A DNA stretch of 64,000 nt from Candidatus Palauibacter rhopaloidicola (GCA_026914155.1 JAPPGH010000029.1:40395-104394), one strand, 5' to 3'; positions 25,820-34,484 are shown, counted from the stretch's first letter. Notes: generated by a model from the sequence alone, not told the origin. Made by a program: numbers and translations.

Positions 25820-25845
25820 GCGGCGTCAAAGCGCGGCGTCAAAGC
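25820..25845. repeat. Perfect 13-bp tandem duplication
   Basis: GCGGCGTCAAAGC occurs twice in direct succession (25820-25832 and 25833-25845) in the 142-bp gap between the M1 peptidase and flavoprotein genes. This is probably a replication-slippage duplication; no function is evident. Confidence 0.7.
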
Positions 25846-25928
25846 TGTCCCGGGCATCGAACTCCGGGCAAGCGAGGCGCCGCGACCACGCACCTCGTAA
25901 CAACAGGGCGACCGTCCGTCGCGCTGCG

Positions 25929-27674
25929 CTAACGCCGCTCGAACGCCGCATCCATGAGCAGCCACGTGTTCGGGTCGAAGACGACGTCGAGCGGCTCCGC
26001 GGGAACGGGGATCGTGAACCGACGCTGCCGCCCATCGACATCGATCACCTCAACTCGAGGCGCTCGAACCCCCCCGTGCACGCCGCCCTCGATCGGGCCA
26101 TCCGGAGGAAGGTGGATCGCGATCTCCGCCGGCATGCGGAAGGTGTAGCGTTCGTCCTGCGTCTGCCGGAGGTCGATGTGAATCGCCCCCGCCGCCGCGT
26201 CGTAGCTCCAGCCGCCCTCGAACTTCAGCCATCCGCCGCCGTAGAGCCACTGGTCGAAGAACGTCCGCAGATCGAGGCCCGACGCCTCCTCCATCGCGCG
26301 CCGAAAATCCGCCGTCGTCGCGTTCAGGTTCCGGAACTCCCGGTAGTAGTCCTGGATCCCGGCCCAGAACGCGTCCTCCCCGACGACCCCGCGCAGCATG
26401 TGCAGCACCCACGAGCCCTTCTGGTAGGTCCCCGGCCCGCTCGTGACCAGGCCCATGTCCGAGAGATTGTCGTGGACGATCCGGTAGTCCGGGTTCACCA
26501 GCATGAAGTCCCGGATCCGGTCGCGGCTCACCTTCAACCGCTCGATGAACTCGTCGCGCCCGTACTGGTGTTCGATGAAGAGCAGCGTGAAGTATGTCGC
26601 GAAGCCTTCGCTGAGCCAGACGTCGTCCCAGTCGTATTCGGTGACGGAATTCCCGAACCACTGATGCGCCACCTCGTGGATGATCACGTTCCGCCAGCGC
26701 ACGTCCCGCTCGCCGGTGACCGAGGCGTCGCCGTAGAAGATGGCGGTGGCCGCCTCCATCCCGCCTCCCACGCTGTTCGACTGCACGTTCGCCAGCTTCT
26801 CGTACGAGTAGGGGCCGACCATGTCCGCGTAGAACTCCATCGCCTGCTTCGTCGGCACCGCGAAGTCATGGAAGCCGGCGTCGCGATCCTGCGGGTAGAC
26901 CCACGTCTGGATCGGCACCCCGTTGTAGTAGTCCACCGTCTGCACGGCGAAGCGCGCCGCGCCAAGCGCGTACAGCCACGTCGCGATCGGGACGGACTGC
27001 TTCCAGTGCGAGCGGCGCGTGCCGTCCAGGAGATCGCTCTCCTCGATGAGGAGGCCGTTGGAGATGACCTGGTAGTGGGTCGGCGCGGTGACGATGAGTT
27101 CGCTCGTCGCCTTGTCGTACGGGTGATCGATCGTCGGCAGCCAGTTCCGGGCCTTGTTGGGCCAGTTGTCGCTGAAGAAGGTCCGGTCGCCGTGCTTGTT
27201 CGGCCCGATGATGAGACCGGTGGCCGGAACGCCCTCGTAACGGACGATGACCTGCCGCCGCTCGCCCGCCTCCGTGGGACTGTCGAGCGCGATGAAGAGC
27301 GCGTCGTCCCGGTGCTCGAACTCCAGCGCCCCGTCGGCCCCGGTGACGGCCAGAACCCGCATGCCGTTGCCATCGGCCTTCAGCTCGATCAAGTCCAGCC
27401 GCACCTCGTCGATGCCCGCTTCCAGGAAACGGAGATCGATCGTCGCCTCGCCCGAGATCATGTCCGTCTCGTCGCTCAGCGCGAGCGCAAACGCGTAGTT
27501 GAGCGCATCGATGGCCGGATTCTTCGGATACGTGTCCATCGCCGCCCGTTCCGAAGACGGCCCCCGGGACCGCTCGGGCCCGACCCCGCCCGGTTCCGGA
27601 GTTTGGCGAAACCCGTCGTGGAACGAACCCAACGCGAGCGATGAGACCAGCAGCAGCGACAGGGCGTATTTCAT
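25929..27674 (-). CDS. Exported M1-family zinc metallopeptidase
   Basis: A 581-residue aminopeptidase of the M1 (gluzincin) family with an N-terminal signal (about 1-18). The zinc site is intact: H333-E-V-A-H337 and E356 in WLSEGFATY. The substrate-exopeptidase loop reads GGGMEAATA where many members have GAMEN-type sequences. The beta-saddle precedes the active site and a Tyr/Trp-rich domain follows. It should trim N-terminal residues from peptides in the periplasm. The ATG at 27674 has GAGG 5 bp upstream; a GTG two codons earlier is an alternative. It is divergent from the HNH endonuclease gene and 142 bp above the flavoprotein gene. Confidence 0.9.
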   Translation of the reverse strand: MKYALSLLLVSSLALGSFHDGFRQTPEPGGVGPERSRGPSSERAAMDTYPKNPAIDALNYAFALALSDETDMISGEATIDLRFLEAGIDEVRLDLIELKADGNGMRVLAVTGADGALEFEHRDDALFIALDSPTEAGERRQVIVRYEGVPATGLIIGPNKHGDRTFFSDNWPNKARNWLPTIDHPYDKATSELIVTAPTHYQVISNGLLIEESDLLDGTRRSHWKQSVPIATWLYALGAARFAVQTVDYYNGVPIQTWVYPQDRDAGFHDFAVPTKQAMEFYADMVGPYSYEKLANVQSNSVGGGMEAATAIFYGDASVTGERDVRWRNVIIHEVAHQWFGNSVTEYDWDDVWLSEGFATYFTLLFIEHQYGRDEFIERLKVSRDRIRDFMLVNPDYRIVHDNLSDMGLVTSGPGTYQKGSWVLHMLRGVVGEDAFWAGIQDYYREFRNLNATTADFRRAMEEASGLDLRTFFDQWLYGGGWLKFEGGWSYDAAAGAIHIDLRQTQDERYTFRMPAEIAIHLPPDGPIEGGVHGGVRAPRVEVIDVDGRQRRFTIPVPAEPLDVVFDPNTWLLMDAAFERR

Positions 27675-27781
27675 CGACACCTCGTAGAAGCAGTTCCGCG
27701 TCCGCCCTCAACCTGCACCCGAGCGTCGCCTCCCCGCACCTCCCGTGCGTGTGCGCCACTTGCTCGATGGGTCACCGGGGT

Positions 27782-27809
27782 TTGACGCGTTCCAAGAAAC
27801 GTCTCTAAT
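27782..27809 (+). promoter_or_regulatory. Sigma-70-like promoter of the HNH gene, leaderless transcript predicted
   Basis: TTGACG (27782-27787), a 16-bp spacer and TCTAAT (27804-27809). The ATG at 27817 lies 8 bp after the -10 box, at the expected start point. No Shine-Dalgarno sequence is present, so translation is probably leaderless. Confidence 0.5.
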
Positions 27810-27816
27810 CTGCCGC

Positions 27817-28806
27817 ATGAACTATGGGGACCCCTCGACGCTAGCTGGCGCTGCGGGATTCGACCGCGAATTCGACCGGCGCGTGCGGACAGCAGCCTTC
27901 GACTGGCTTGCAAGCCAATGCTCGATTCACGGGGAGGTGCTGCCTCTGGCTCTGCTGCGCGAAGGGTTCACCGTTGGTGGGCGTCAAGTGCATGTGATCG
28001 GCCCAAAGGGCATCTTCAAGCCCGCAGTGATGGATGTGCCACTCTCAATTACAACAGCTCCCAAGGGGCCGTATCACGACGTCTTCGGTTCGGACAACCT
28101 TCTCCGATACCAGTACCGCCGAGACGGTCCCGAGCATCCCGACAACGTCGGTCTGCGATCAGTCATGTCGCACCGTCTGCCCTTGGTGTATTTCCATGGT
28201 CTGATTCCCGGAAAGTACATGCCCGTATGGCCCGTATTCGTGGTGCACGACGAGCGTGAGTCCAGCACGTTCTCAGTGGCCGTAGATGATGTGGTCCACA
28301 CGAATCTCGTCGGGTCACCGGAGCGTGTCCGAGAAGACCCCGCTTTGCGCCGCGAGTATGTGACCGTGCTCACGCGGCGCCGTCTGCACCAGCGCGCGTT
28401 TCGTGAGCGAGTGCTCGCGGCTTACCGCCATCAGTGCGCCCTGTGCCGCCTCCGGCGCGACGAGTTGCTCGACGCCGCACACATCGATCCTGACGCTGAA
28501 GGCGGCGAGCCGACGGTGAACAACGGGTTGGCCCTGTGCCGCCTCCACCATGCCGCGTTTGACCGGTTTTTCCTCGGCGTGCGCCCAGACACCCGCCAAC
28601 AGTCGGGAGTTCGCGCGCAACCGCTCCACATCATCGAGGTCCGACCAGACGTTCTCGACGAGCGCGATGGCCCGACGTTGAGGTATGCAATTCAGGAACT
28701 ACACGGTCGACCGATCATTCTCCCGCCCAAATCCTCAGACTACCCCGATCTCAGTTCTCTTGCGAAGAGGTATGATCGCTTCCTGGAGAAGGCAGTCGCC
28801 TCATAA
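27817..28806 (+). CDS. HNH endonuclease, COG3440-like predicted restriction enzyme
   Basis: A 329-residue protein with two parts. The N-terminal half (about 15-165) has segments such as HPDNVGLRSVM and LVYFHGLIPGKYMPVWPV, typical of the putative DNA-recognition domain in COG3440 enzymes. The C-terminal HNH domain has C207-x2-C210, the AAHID motif with H222, N236, C241-x2-H244-H245 and D249, so the beta-beta-alpha metal nuclease looks intact. Such solitary proteins usually act as type IV enzymes that cut modified foreign DNA; no methyltransferase gene is adjacent, which fits. An upstream in-frame ATG lies above the promoter and is rejected. Moderately lower GC suggests acquisition by transfer. 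Confidence 0.82.
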   Translation: MNYGDPSTLAGAAGFDREFDRRVRTAAFDWLASQCSIHGEVLPLALLREGFTVGGRQVHVIGPKGIFKPAVMDVPLSITTAPKGPYHDVFGSDNLLRYQYRRDGPEHPDNVGLRSVMSHRLPLVYFHGLIPGKYMPVWPVFVVHDERESSTFSVAVDDVVHTNLVGSPERVREDPALRREYVTVLTRRRLHQRAFRERVLAAYRHQCALCRLRRDELLDAAHIDPDAEGGEPTVNNGLALCRLHHAAFDRFFLGVRPDTRQQSGVRAQPLHIIEVRPDVLDERDGPTLRYAIQELHGRPIILPPKSSDYPDLSSLAKRYDRFLEKAVAS

Positions 28807-28820
28807 CGGAGGATGTTCCC

Positions 28821-30341
28821 ATGTTGCCTCGACACGCTCTGGCCCTGGTCGTCGCAGCTGCCACAGCGACGTGGCTGGTTCCACCGAGTCTCTCCGCTCA
28901 AGAAACGATTGCCATCGTCGGGGCTACGGTCATCGACGGGAACGGGGGCGAACCCCTGCCGGATGCCACCGTTGTGGTAGAGGGCGCCCGAATCGCCGCC
29001 ATCGGGCCGAGTGCTTCGACCGCGGTGCCCGATGGGGCGCGGGTCATCGACGGGGCGGGGAAGTTCCTCACCCCCGGCTTCGTTGACACCAACGTCCACA
29101 CGAGCCTCTACGGCGCCGGTTTCGGGAAGCACCGGAAGGAGAACGCGGTCTTCTACTGGGAGCGCGGGGCGGAGATCGCCCTCGAGGCCGCGCAGATGCA
29201 CCTCAAGCACGGCGTGACGCACGTCCGGGACAGCTACGGCCAGCTCCCGCAACTCATCGAGGTGCGCGACGCCATCGCCGAGGGACGCGAAGTCGGCCCG
29301 CGGATGCAGGTCGCCGGCAACATCGTCGGCTGGGGCGGCGCTTTCTCCGTCACCTTCTCCCTGATCGCCGATTCGGATCTGTCGCTGTGGGAGGAACAGT
29401 TCTCCGACCACCTCGCGCAGGGGGCCGGCGAGAACCTCATGGACATGTACCCCGAGGAACTCCGCGTCGCGATCAACGACTACCTCGACAAGGGCGTGGA
29501 CTTCGTGAAGTACGGGGGAAGCAGCCACTGGTCCTATCCGACCATGATCGGCTTCTCTCCCGAGGCGCAGCGCGTGATCGTGGAGGAGACCCACAGGCGC
29601 GGACTCGCCGCCGAGACGCACGCGACCAACCCGGAAAGCCTGCGGCTCGCCGTCGAAGCCGGCATCGACCTCATCCAGCACCCGGAAGTCCTGGCCGGCC
29701 GTCCCTACTCGGAGGCGTTGCTGACGCAGATCCGCGAGCGCGGCGTGATCTGCTCGATGCTCGTGAACACGATCACGGGAGCGGCGTGGGAGCAGCACCT
29801 GACGGATGTCGCGGCCGCCGAGCAACGCCTCGCCAACGAGGGGCAGTCCGCCGAATGGGGGCGTCTGCGCCGGCCCGTCGAACGGGAGAAGACGTCGTTC
29901 GAACTGCGCCGGGAGCGCAACGCCCTCGGACACGGGAACGCCATGCGCCGCCAGAACGCGAAGAGCCTCATCGACGCCGGCTGCATCGTCACGCTCGGCA
30001 CGGACAACTTCCCCGCCGCCGACATCCAGTTCCTGCGCGAGCCCAAGCCGATCTGGCAGGAACCCGGCATCGGCACGCTGATGGCCATCGAAGGCCTCGT
30101 TGAACTCGGCATGACCCCGTCGGAAGCCATCGTCGCCGGCACCCGCAACGGCGCCCTCGCCGCCCGCAGCCTCGAAGACTTCGGCACGATCGAGGTCGGC
30201 AAGTTCGCGGATCTCGTCCTCCTGGACGCCAACCCCCTGGACGACATCCGCAACATCCGCCGGCAATCGATGGTGATGAAGGAAGGAAAGGTGGTCGACG
30301 TCGATGCCCTCCCGACGCGCCCGGTCATGTTCGTGCGTTAG
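28821..30341 (+). CDS. Exported amidohydrolase-family protein with Asn in the HxH metal motif (copy 1)
   Basis: A 506-residue amidohydrolase with a signal peptide ending PSLSA (about 1-26). The fold is clear: IVGATVIDGNGG at the start, VDFVKYGG with the central Lys, AETHATN and IQHPEV with single His residues, TLGTDNF with the catalytic Asp, and KFADLVLLDANPL near the end. The first metal motif reads DTN91-V-H93 instead of DxHxH, so one zinc ligand is replaced by Asn. The copy at 34485 has the same change. GGAGG precedes the ATG 14 bp after the HNH stop, so read-through from that promoter is possible. It probably acts on peptide or amide substrates in the periplasm, with unknown metal content. 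Confidence 0.85.
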   Translation: MLPRHALALVVAAATATWLVPPSLSAQETIAIVGATVIDGNGGEPLPDATVVVEGARIAAIGPSASTAVPDGARVIDGAGKFLTPGFVDTNVHTSLYGAGFGKHRKENAVFYWERGAEIALEAAQMHLKHGVTHVRDSYGQLPQLIEVRDAIAEGREVGPRMQVAGNIVGWGGAFSVTFSLIADSDLSLWEEQFSDHLAQGAGENLMDMYPEELRVAINDYLDKGVDFVKYGGSSHWSYPTMIGFSPEAQRVIVEETHRRGLAAETHATNPESLRLAVEAGIDLIQHPEVLAGRPYSEALLTQIRERGVICSMLVNTITGAAWEQHLTDVAAAEQRLANEGQSAEWGRLRRPVEREKTSFELRRERNALGHGNAMRRQNAKSLIDAGCIVTLGTDNFPAADIQFLREPKPIWQEPGIGTLMAIEGLVELGMTPSEAIVAGTRNGALAARSLEDFGTIEVGKFADLVLLDANPLDDIRNIRRQSMVMKEGKVVDVDALPTRPVMFVR

Positions 30342-30463
30342 CGCGAGGACAGGCTCCGGCGGTCGGGATGGAAGATCGGGGATACGCATGGTGCTCCCCA
30401 CCGACATCGCCATGGAATCAGACAGGCTGGCGGAGGGACGGGACGCCCGGTAGAGTCTCGCGC

Positions 30464-31243
30464 ATGGATCTGAAACTGAAGGGGAAAGTTGCGGTCGTGA
30501 CCGGCGGGAGCCGGGGGATCGGTCTCTACATCGCACGGGCGCTCGGGGCGGAGGGCGCGCGGCTGGCGCTGTGCGCGCGCAACCGCGATCCACTCGAAGC
30601 AGCGGCCGAGTCGCTGCGCGCCGATGGTGTGGCCGACGTTCTTACCGTGGCCTGCGATATCGCCGAGGAGGGTGGAGCGGCGCAGCTCGTCGAGGCGGCG
30701 GTCGACCGTTACGGGGCGCTGGACGTGCTCGTGAATAACGTCGGGGGCAACCGGCGCGGGAAGTTCGAGGAGACGAGCGACCAGGACTGGCTGGACATCC
30801 TCCAGCTCAACGTTCTGTCGGGCTTCCGGGCCAGCCGGCTGGCGATCCCCCACATGCGGGCGGCGGATGGGGGGTCGATCGTCTTCGTGTCGTCGGTCTT
30901 CGGGCGCGAGAAGGGCGGCCCGGGGCTGTCGATCTACAACACGACGAAGACGGCGCTGATCTCGGCCGCCGGGATCATGGCGCTCGAACTCGCCAAGGAC
31001 GGCATCCGCGTGAACTGCGTCGCGCCCGGCTCCATCCAGTTCCCCGGCGGGAGCTGGGACAAGCGCGTGAAGTCGGACCCGGAAGGGATGCGGAAGTTCG
31101 TCGAGGCGAACCTCCCGCTGGGACGGTTCGGGCGGGCCGACGAGGTGGCCGACGTCGTGACGTTCCTGGCCTCCGAGCGCGCCAGCCTGATCACCGGCGC
31201 CTGCATCGCCGTAGACGGCTCACAAGGGCGATCCCTCGTCTGA
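30464..31243 (+). CDS. Short-chain dehydrogenase/reductase (SDR)
   Basis: A 259-residue classical SDR, probably NADP-dependent. The cofactor motif TGGSRGIG (13-20), NNVGG (91-95) and the catalytic S143/S144, Y158-N-T-T-K162 are all present. A PG motif in VAPGSIQFPGGS is followed by the ITGACIAVDG segment common to FabG-like and beta-keto-reductase members. The substrate cannot be assigned; FabG-like annotation alone would be overreach. The ATG at 30464 begins the domain directly. It stands alone between an amidohydrolase and a hairpin at 31263-31294. Confidence 0.88.
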   Translation: MDLKLKGKVAVVTGGSRGIGLYIARALGAEGARLALCARNRDPLEAAAESLRADGVADVLTVACDIAEEGGAAQLVEAAVDRYGALDVLVNNVGGNRRGKFEETSDQDWLDILQLNVLSGFRASRLAIPHMRAADGGSIVFVSSVFGREKGGPGLSIYNTTKTALISAAGIMALELAKDGIRVNCVAPGSIQFPGGSWDKRVKSDPEGMRKFVEANLPLGRFGRADEVADVVTFLASERASLITGACIAVDGSQGRSLV

Positions 31244-31262
31244 TCGCCGTCGCCTGAACCCC

Positions 31263-31294
31263 GGCGTCGCACACTTTCCGGTTGAGGCGACGCC
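31263..31294 (+). terminator. Hairpin downstream of the SDR gene
   Basis: GGCGTCGC (31263-31270) pairs perfectly with GCGACGCC (31287-31294) across a 16-nt loop, 19 bp after the SDR stop. No T-tract follows, so it could be a weak terminator or an RNA 3'-end stabiliser. Confidence 0.4.
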
Positions 31295-31393
31295 CGCTTG
31301 ATCCCACATTGATCGCTGCCCGGAGGTTGGTGCTGAAACGGCACGCGACCGTCGCGTCGCCGCCGCACGGAAACCTCGACGGGAGCCCTGAAG

Positions 31394-31939
31394 ATGGGAT
31401 TGGACGTGGCCGGAATCATCACCCTGATGCTGACCATCATCAGCGTGGGCGCAGCGGTCGGCGCTTTCGCCCACGCCGCCATCCGCAAGCTCAGCGGCGA
31501 GATGAAGGAAATGCGCGGCGAGATGAAGGGCCTCGAGGAGGGGCTGCGCGGCGAGATGAAGGAACTCGGGGAAGGGCTGCGCGGCGAGATGAAGGGCCTT
31601 GAGGAACGGCTTCGGGGTGAGATGCACGGCGTGCGCGACGAACTCCGAGCTGAGATAGCCAGCGTACGCGACGAACTCCGAGCTGAGATAGCCAGCGTGC
31701 GCGACGGACTTCGAAGCGAGATACACAGCGTCCGCGACGAGCTTCGGGGCGAGATACGCGGTGTGCGCGACGAGCTTCGGGGCGAAATCGCGGAAGTGCG
31801 CGACGAGCTTCGGGGCGAAATCGCGGGGGTGCGCACCGAACTCCGCGCGGTAGAGGGCCGACAGACCGATCGCGTGGCACGCCTCGAGGGCAAGGTGTTC
31901 GGAATCCCCCTTCAGGACCCCGCCGCTGGCCCGGCCTGA
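31394..31939 (+). CDS. Membrane-anchored hendecad-repeat coiled-coil protein
   Basis: A 181-residue protein with one N-terminal membrane segment (about 5-29) and a long charged helix. Residues 42-151 consist of ten successive 11-residue units. The first four are of the type GEMKGLEEGLR and the rest of the type AEIASVRDELR. Eleven-residue (hendecad) periodicity predicts a right-handed or straight coiled coil rather than a canonical heptad coil. The short tail (152-181) is not repetitive. No enzyme motif is visible; a structural or scaffolding role at the inner membrane is inference. GGGAG lies about 9 bp before the ATG. Flanked by the SDR gene and, convergently, the YjbQ-like gene. Confidence 0.7.
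   Translation: MGLDVAGIITLMLTIISVGAAVGAFAHAAIRKLSGEMKEMRGEMKGLEEGLRGEMKELGEGLRGEMKGLEERLRGEMHGVRDELRAEIASVRDELRAEIASVRDGLRSEIHSVRDELRGEIRGVRDELRGEIAEVRDELRGEIAGVRTELRAVEGRQTDRVARLEGKVFGIPLQDPAAGPA
31517..31846 (+). repeat. Ten tandem 33-bp coding repeats (hendecads)
   Basis: The ten 11-residue units of the coiled-coil protein correspond to ten 33-bp DNA repeats. Adjacent units in the 3' half are nearly identical at DNA level (for example CGACGAGCTTCGGGGCGA recurs), pointing to recent expansion by unequal exchange or slippage. Confidence 0.8.
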
Positions 31940-31999
31940 TACGGTCGCCGGGGTTCCGGGGTTGTGGCCCGGGATTTTGCCGCAGGCTGCCGCGGGCTG

Positions 32000-33178
32000 C
32001 TAGGCGAAGCGGACGAGCTTCACGTCGAGGTCTCGGGTCGTTTCCGCCGGGGCTCGCCACTGGATCAGGATGGGGCTCTGGTAGGTTCCCCACGGGATCT
32101 CGCCGTTTCCGTCCCCGTCACGGTCGATCACGGGCAGGCTGATCTCCCGCCTGAGGCCCTGGAAGCGGCGCACCGGGAGCGCCAGCGCCCGGTTCAGCAC
32201 GCGCGCGATCACGGACTCGTCCACGCCGATCCTCTCCAGGACCCGATTCATGATGTGAACGGCCTCCACCGTGGCGGTGTCGATGACAGGTCCGGGAGAG
32301 GTTCGCAGCACGGTCGTGCCCATCCTGGCGACGTTGAGCGCTCTCCCCGACAGCCGCAGCGCCTTCCCCGGCAACCGTAGCGCCTTTCCCGGAATCGACA
32401 ACGGCGTTCGCAGGATCTCCCGGCCCTGATCGGCCATGAATCGCAGGGGGCTGAGGAGCGCGCCGCGAAGGTCGCGCGTCATCAACAGGGGCTCGAACTC
32501 GTTGACCGTCAGGCTGGCGTTGGTTTCCCGCGGCGCGAGCGAGACATCGAGCCGCCCGAACGAGACCCCGTGCTCCTCGACCAAGTCCTGAAGCCGATCC
32601 ACGAAACCGGCCCCCGGCTCCCGGAGGTCGATGGCATCGACGGCTCGCGGCGACGCTTCGACGCTCAACTGCGTCTGGGCCACGACTTCCTCCGAGTCGT
32701 ATCCCACGACCGTCGTCCTTCGATTGCGTGTCCCGCCCCTGTGGACGCCATCGAGATCGACGAACCAGACGGGTCGATCCTCTTCGTTGTCGTACGAGGT
32801 GGCGCTCTGGAGCCCGGCACCGATGAACGTCAGGTGCGAGTCCGCGTTCTCCGGCTCCGTCGCCTTCTGTTCCTCGGACAGTTCGGTCCGCAACTCGAGT
32901 TCATCGTGCTCGTATCCCGCGTTGGGCGGGAAGATCTCGTGGAAGACCTTGATGTACTCCCGCAGCCGTTTCCGGTCGTAGTCGAGCCGCTGCGCCAGCC
33001 GCTGATCCAGGTATCCCGCCGTCGTATGGTGGGAGACGTAGAGCGCCTTCGGATACCGGGCGAACTCGGCTCCGAACTCCTCGGCCAGCCTCGCGCGCAC
33101 GTCGATGAAGTCCGTGCGGGACGCGGGTCTGATCCCGAGGGTGGTCTTGAACGGGGGATCCGAAGACACGCTTACCAC
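32000..33178 (-). CDS. YjbQ-like (UPF0047) domain with long C-terminal extension
   Basis: A 392-residue protein. Residues about 12-160 resemble the YjbQ/UPF0047 family: H50-H-T-T-A at the start of the conserved pocket, H91 in AGYEHDE, N111-A-D-S-H115-L and VWFVDLDG followed by a basic strand. YjbQ proteins are about 140 residues and have been linked to thiamine-phosphate synthase activity, so this one carries about 230 extra residues. The extension includes basic and amphipathic stretches (about 255-300) and ends in GDGNGEIPWGTYQSP; it matches nothing recognised. It begins 7 bp after the branched-chain aminotransferase stop, so they form an operon. Confidence 0.6.
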   Translation of the reverse strand: MVSVSSDPPFKTTLGIRPASRTDFIDVRARLAEEFGAEFARYPKALYVSHHTTAGYLDQRLAQRLDYDRKRLREYIKVFHEIFPPNAGYEHDELELRTELSEEQKATEPENADSHLTFIGAGLQSATSYDNEEDRPVWFVDLDGVHRGGTRNRRTTVVGYDSEEVVAQTQLSVEASPRAVDAIDLREPGAGFVDRLQDLVEEHGVSFGRLDVSLAPRETNASLTVNEFEPLLMTRDLRGALLSPLRFMADQGREILRTPLSIPGKALRLPGKALRLSGRALNVARMGTTVLRTSPGPVIDTATVEAVHIMNRVLERIGVDESVIARVLNRALALPVRRFQGLRREISLPVIDRDGDGNGEIPWGTYQSPILIQWRAPAETTRDLDVKLVRFA

Positions 33179-33185
33179 ACCTTCG

Positions 33186-34256
33186 CTAGGGTCGCCACAG
33201 CCAACCGTGGCGATCTTCGATCCGCCCGGTCTGTATGCCGTGGAGTTCCGCCTTGAGCCGCGACGCGAGGGAGTCGGGCCGCTGCGGAAGCAGAACGTCC
33301 GTCCCGTCGAGGCCGAGGCGGTCGATGGGCTGGACCGTGGCGGCCGTGCCCGAGCCGAACGCTTCGTTCAGCGTGCCGGCGACGTGTGCTTCCAGGAGTT
33401 CGTCCACGGAGATGCGGCGCTCCTCGCACGGGATGCCGAAGTCCGCGCACAGCCGGATCAGGGAGTCGCGCGTGACGCCCGGCAGGATCGTCCCCTCGAG
33501 CGGAGGCGTGATCGCGGTCCCGTCGATGACGAACCACATGTTCATGACCCCGCACTCCTCGACGTACCGGCCCTCGTGGCCGTCGAGCCAGATCACGTTG
33601 TCGTACCCCTGCGCCTGCGCCTGCTGGGAGGCGAGCATCGTGGGTCCGTAGTTGGCGGCGGGCTTGTGGCCGCCGGTGCCGCCCTTGAACGCCCGCACGA
33701 ACTTGCGCGTGGCCACGAGGCTGACCGTTTCCGATCCGGTGAAGTAGAGCCCGACGGGCGCCGTCATCAGGACGTACCGGAAGGAGCGCCCCGACACCAC
33801 GCTGAGCGTCGGGTCCGTGCTGAAGTAGCTGGGGCGGATGTAGAGCGCGCCCTGATCGGCCCGGGGCAGCCAGCCGCGGTCCACGTCGAGCAGTTCCCGC
33901 ATCGCGTCGAAGAACAGGTCCCTCGGGAGTTCCGGCATCACGAACCGGGCCGCCGTGCGGTTGAACCGCTTCTGGTTCATGTCCGGCCGGAAGACCGCAA
34001 GGTCGCCCTCCGGGGTCATGTGCGCCTTGAACCCCTCGAACATCGAGACGGCGTACTGGAGTCCCTTCGAGCTCGGGTAGATCGGCATCGGGCCGTAGGG
34101 CCGGATCTCCGCGTCCGTCCATTCGCCGTCGATGTTGTCGGCCACGAACATGTGGTCCGACCAGATCGAGCCGAACGGAAGGTTATCGAAGTCGACGGAT
34201 TCGAGCCGTGAACGCTCGACGTGTCTGAGGGGGAATCTCGTGGTGATCGTCGCCAT
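33186..34256 (-). CDS. ilvE: Branched-chain amino acid aminotransferase
   Basis: A 356-residue fold-type IV PLP enzyme, full length for the long bacterial/eukaryotic-type BCAT group. Visible signatures are MFEGFKAHMT near the substrate pocket, RPSYFSTDP, the PLP lysine K198 in GGHKPAANYGP, EECGVMNMWFV (PLP-contacting Glu), and FGSGTAATVQPI near the C-terminus. It interconverts Leu, Ile and Val with their 2-oxo acids using glutamate/2-oxoglutarate. It is first in an operon with the YjbQ-like gene. A 50-bp nested inverted repeat begins 45 bp upstream of its ATG and might form a leader RNA structure or operator. Confidence 0.9.
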   Translation of the reverse strand: MATITTRFPLRHVERSRLESVDFDNLPFGSIWSDHMFVADNIDGEWTDAEIRPYGPMPIYPSSKGLQYAVSMFEGFKAHMTPEGDLAVFRPDMNQKRFNRTAARFVMPELPRDLFFDAMRELLDVDRGWLPRADQGALYIRPSYFSTDPTLSVVSGRSFRYVLMTAPVGLYFTGSETVSLVATRKFVRAFKGGTGGHKPAANYGPTMLASQQAQAQGYDNVIWLDGHEGRYVEECGVMNMWFVIDGTAITPPLEGTILPGVTRDSLIRLCADFGIPCEERRISVDELLEAHVAGTLNEAFGSGTAATVQPIDRLGLDGTDVLLPQRPDSLASRLKAELHGIQTGRIEDRHGWLWRP

Positions 34257-34300
34257 TATCTCTCGCCTGTAGTCAGTCGTGTGTCATCGTTCGTCGTCAG

Positions 34301-34350
34301 CCTGCCCATCGACGCCGCGCCATTCCCTGGCGGAGTCCGGGATGGGCAGG
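34301..34350. promoter_or_regulatory. Nested inverted repeat between ilvE and a divergent amidohydrolase gene
   Basis: An outer perfect 10-bp inverted repeat, CCTGCCCATC (34301-34310) with GATGGGCAGG (34341-34350), encloses an inner hairpin CGCCA-TTCCC-TGGCG (34318-34332). It is 45 bp from the ilvE ATG and 135 bp from the ATG at 34485. It could be a structured leader of the ilvE transcript or an operator. No leader peptide rich in Leu, Ile or Val was found. Confidence 0.45.
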
Positions 34351-34484
34351 ATGCGACAGCCTAACGCGGACTGTCCCGCCCTGCCAACCGATGCCGACCC
34401 CCCCGGAGCGGGCGGCTACTCGCGAGCCGAGCAAGCTGTTAGTCTCAACTTACCCAAGCTCTGCTGAAACGAGGAGGTTCCCGC

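Noticed and set aside
31517-31846. CRISPR array
   Set aside because: The repeats are contiguous in-frame 33-bp coding units without spacers and no cas genes are nearby.
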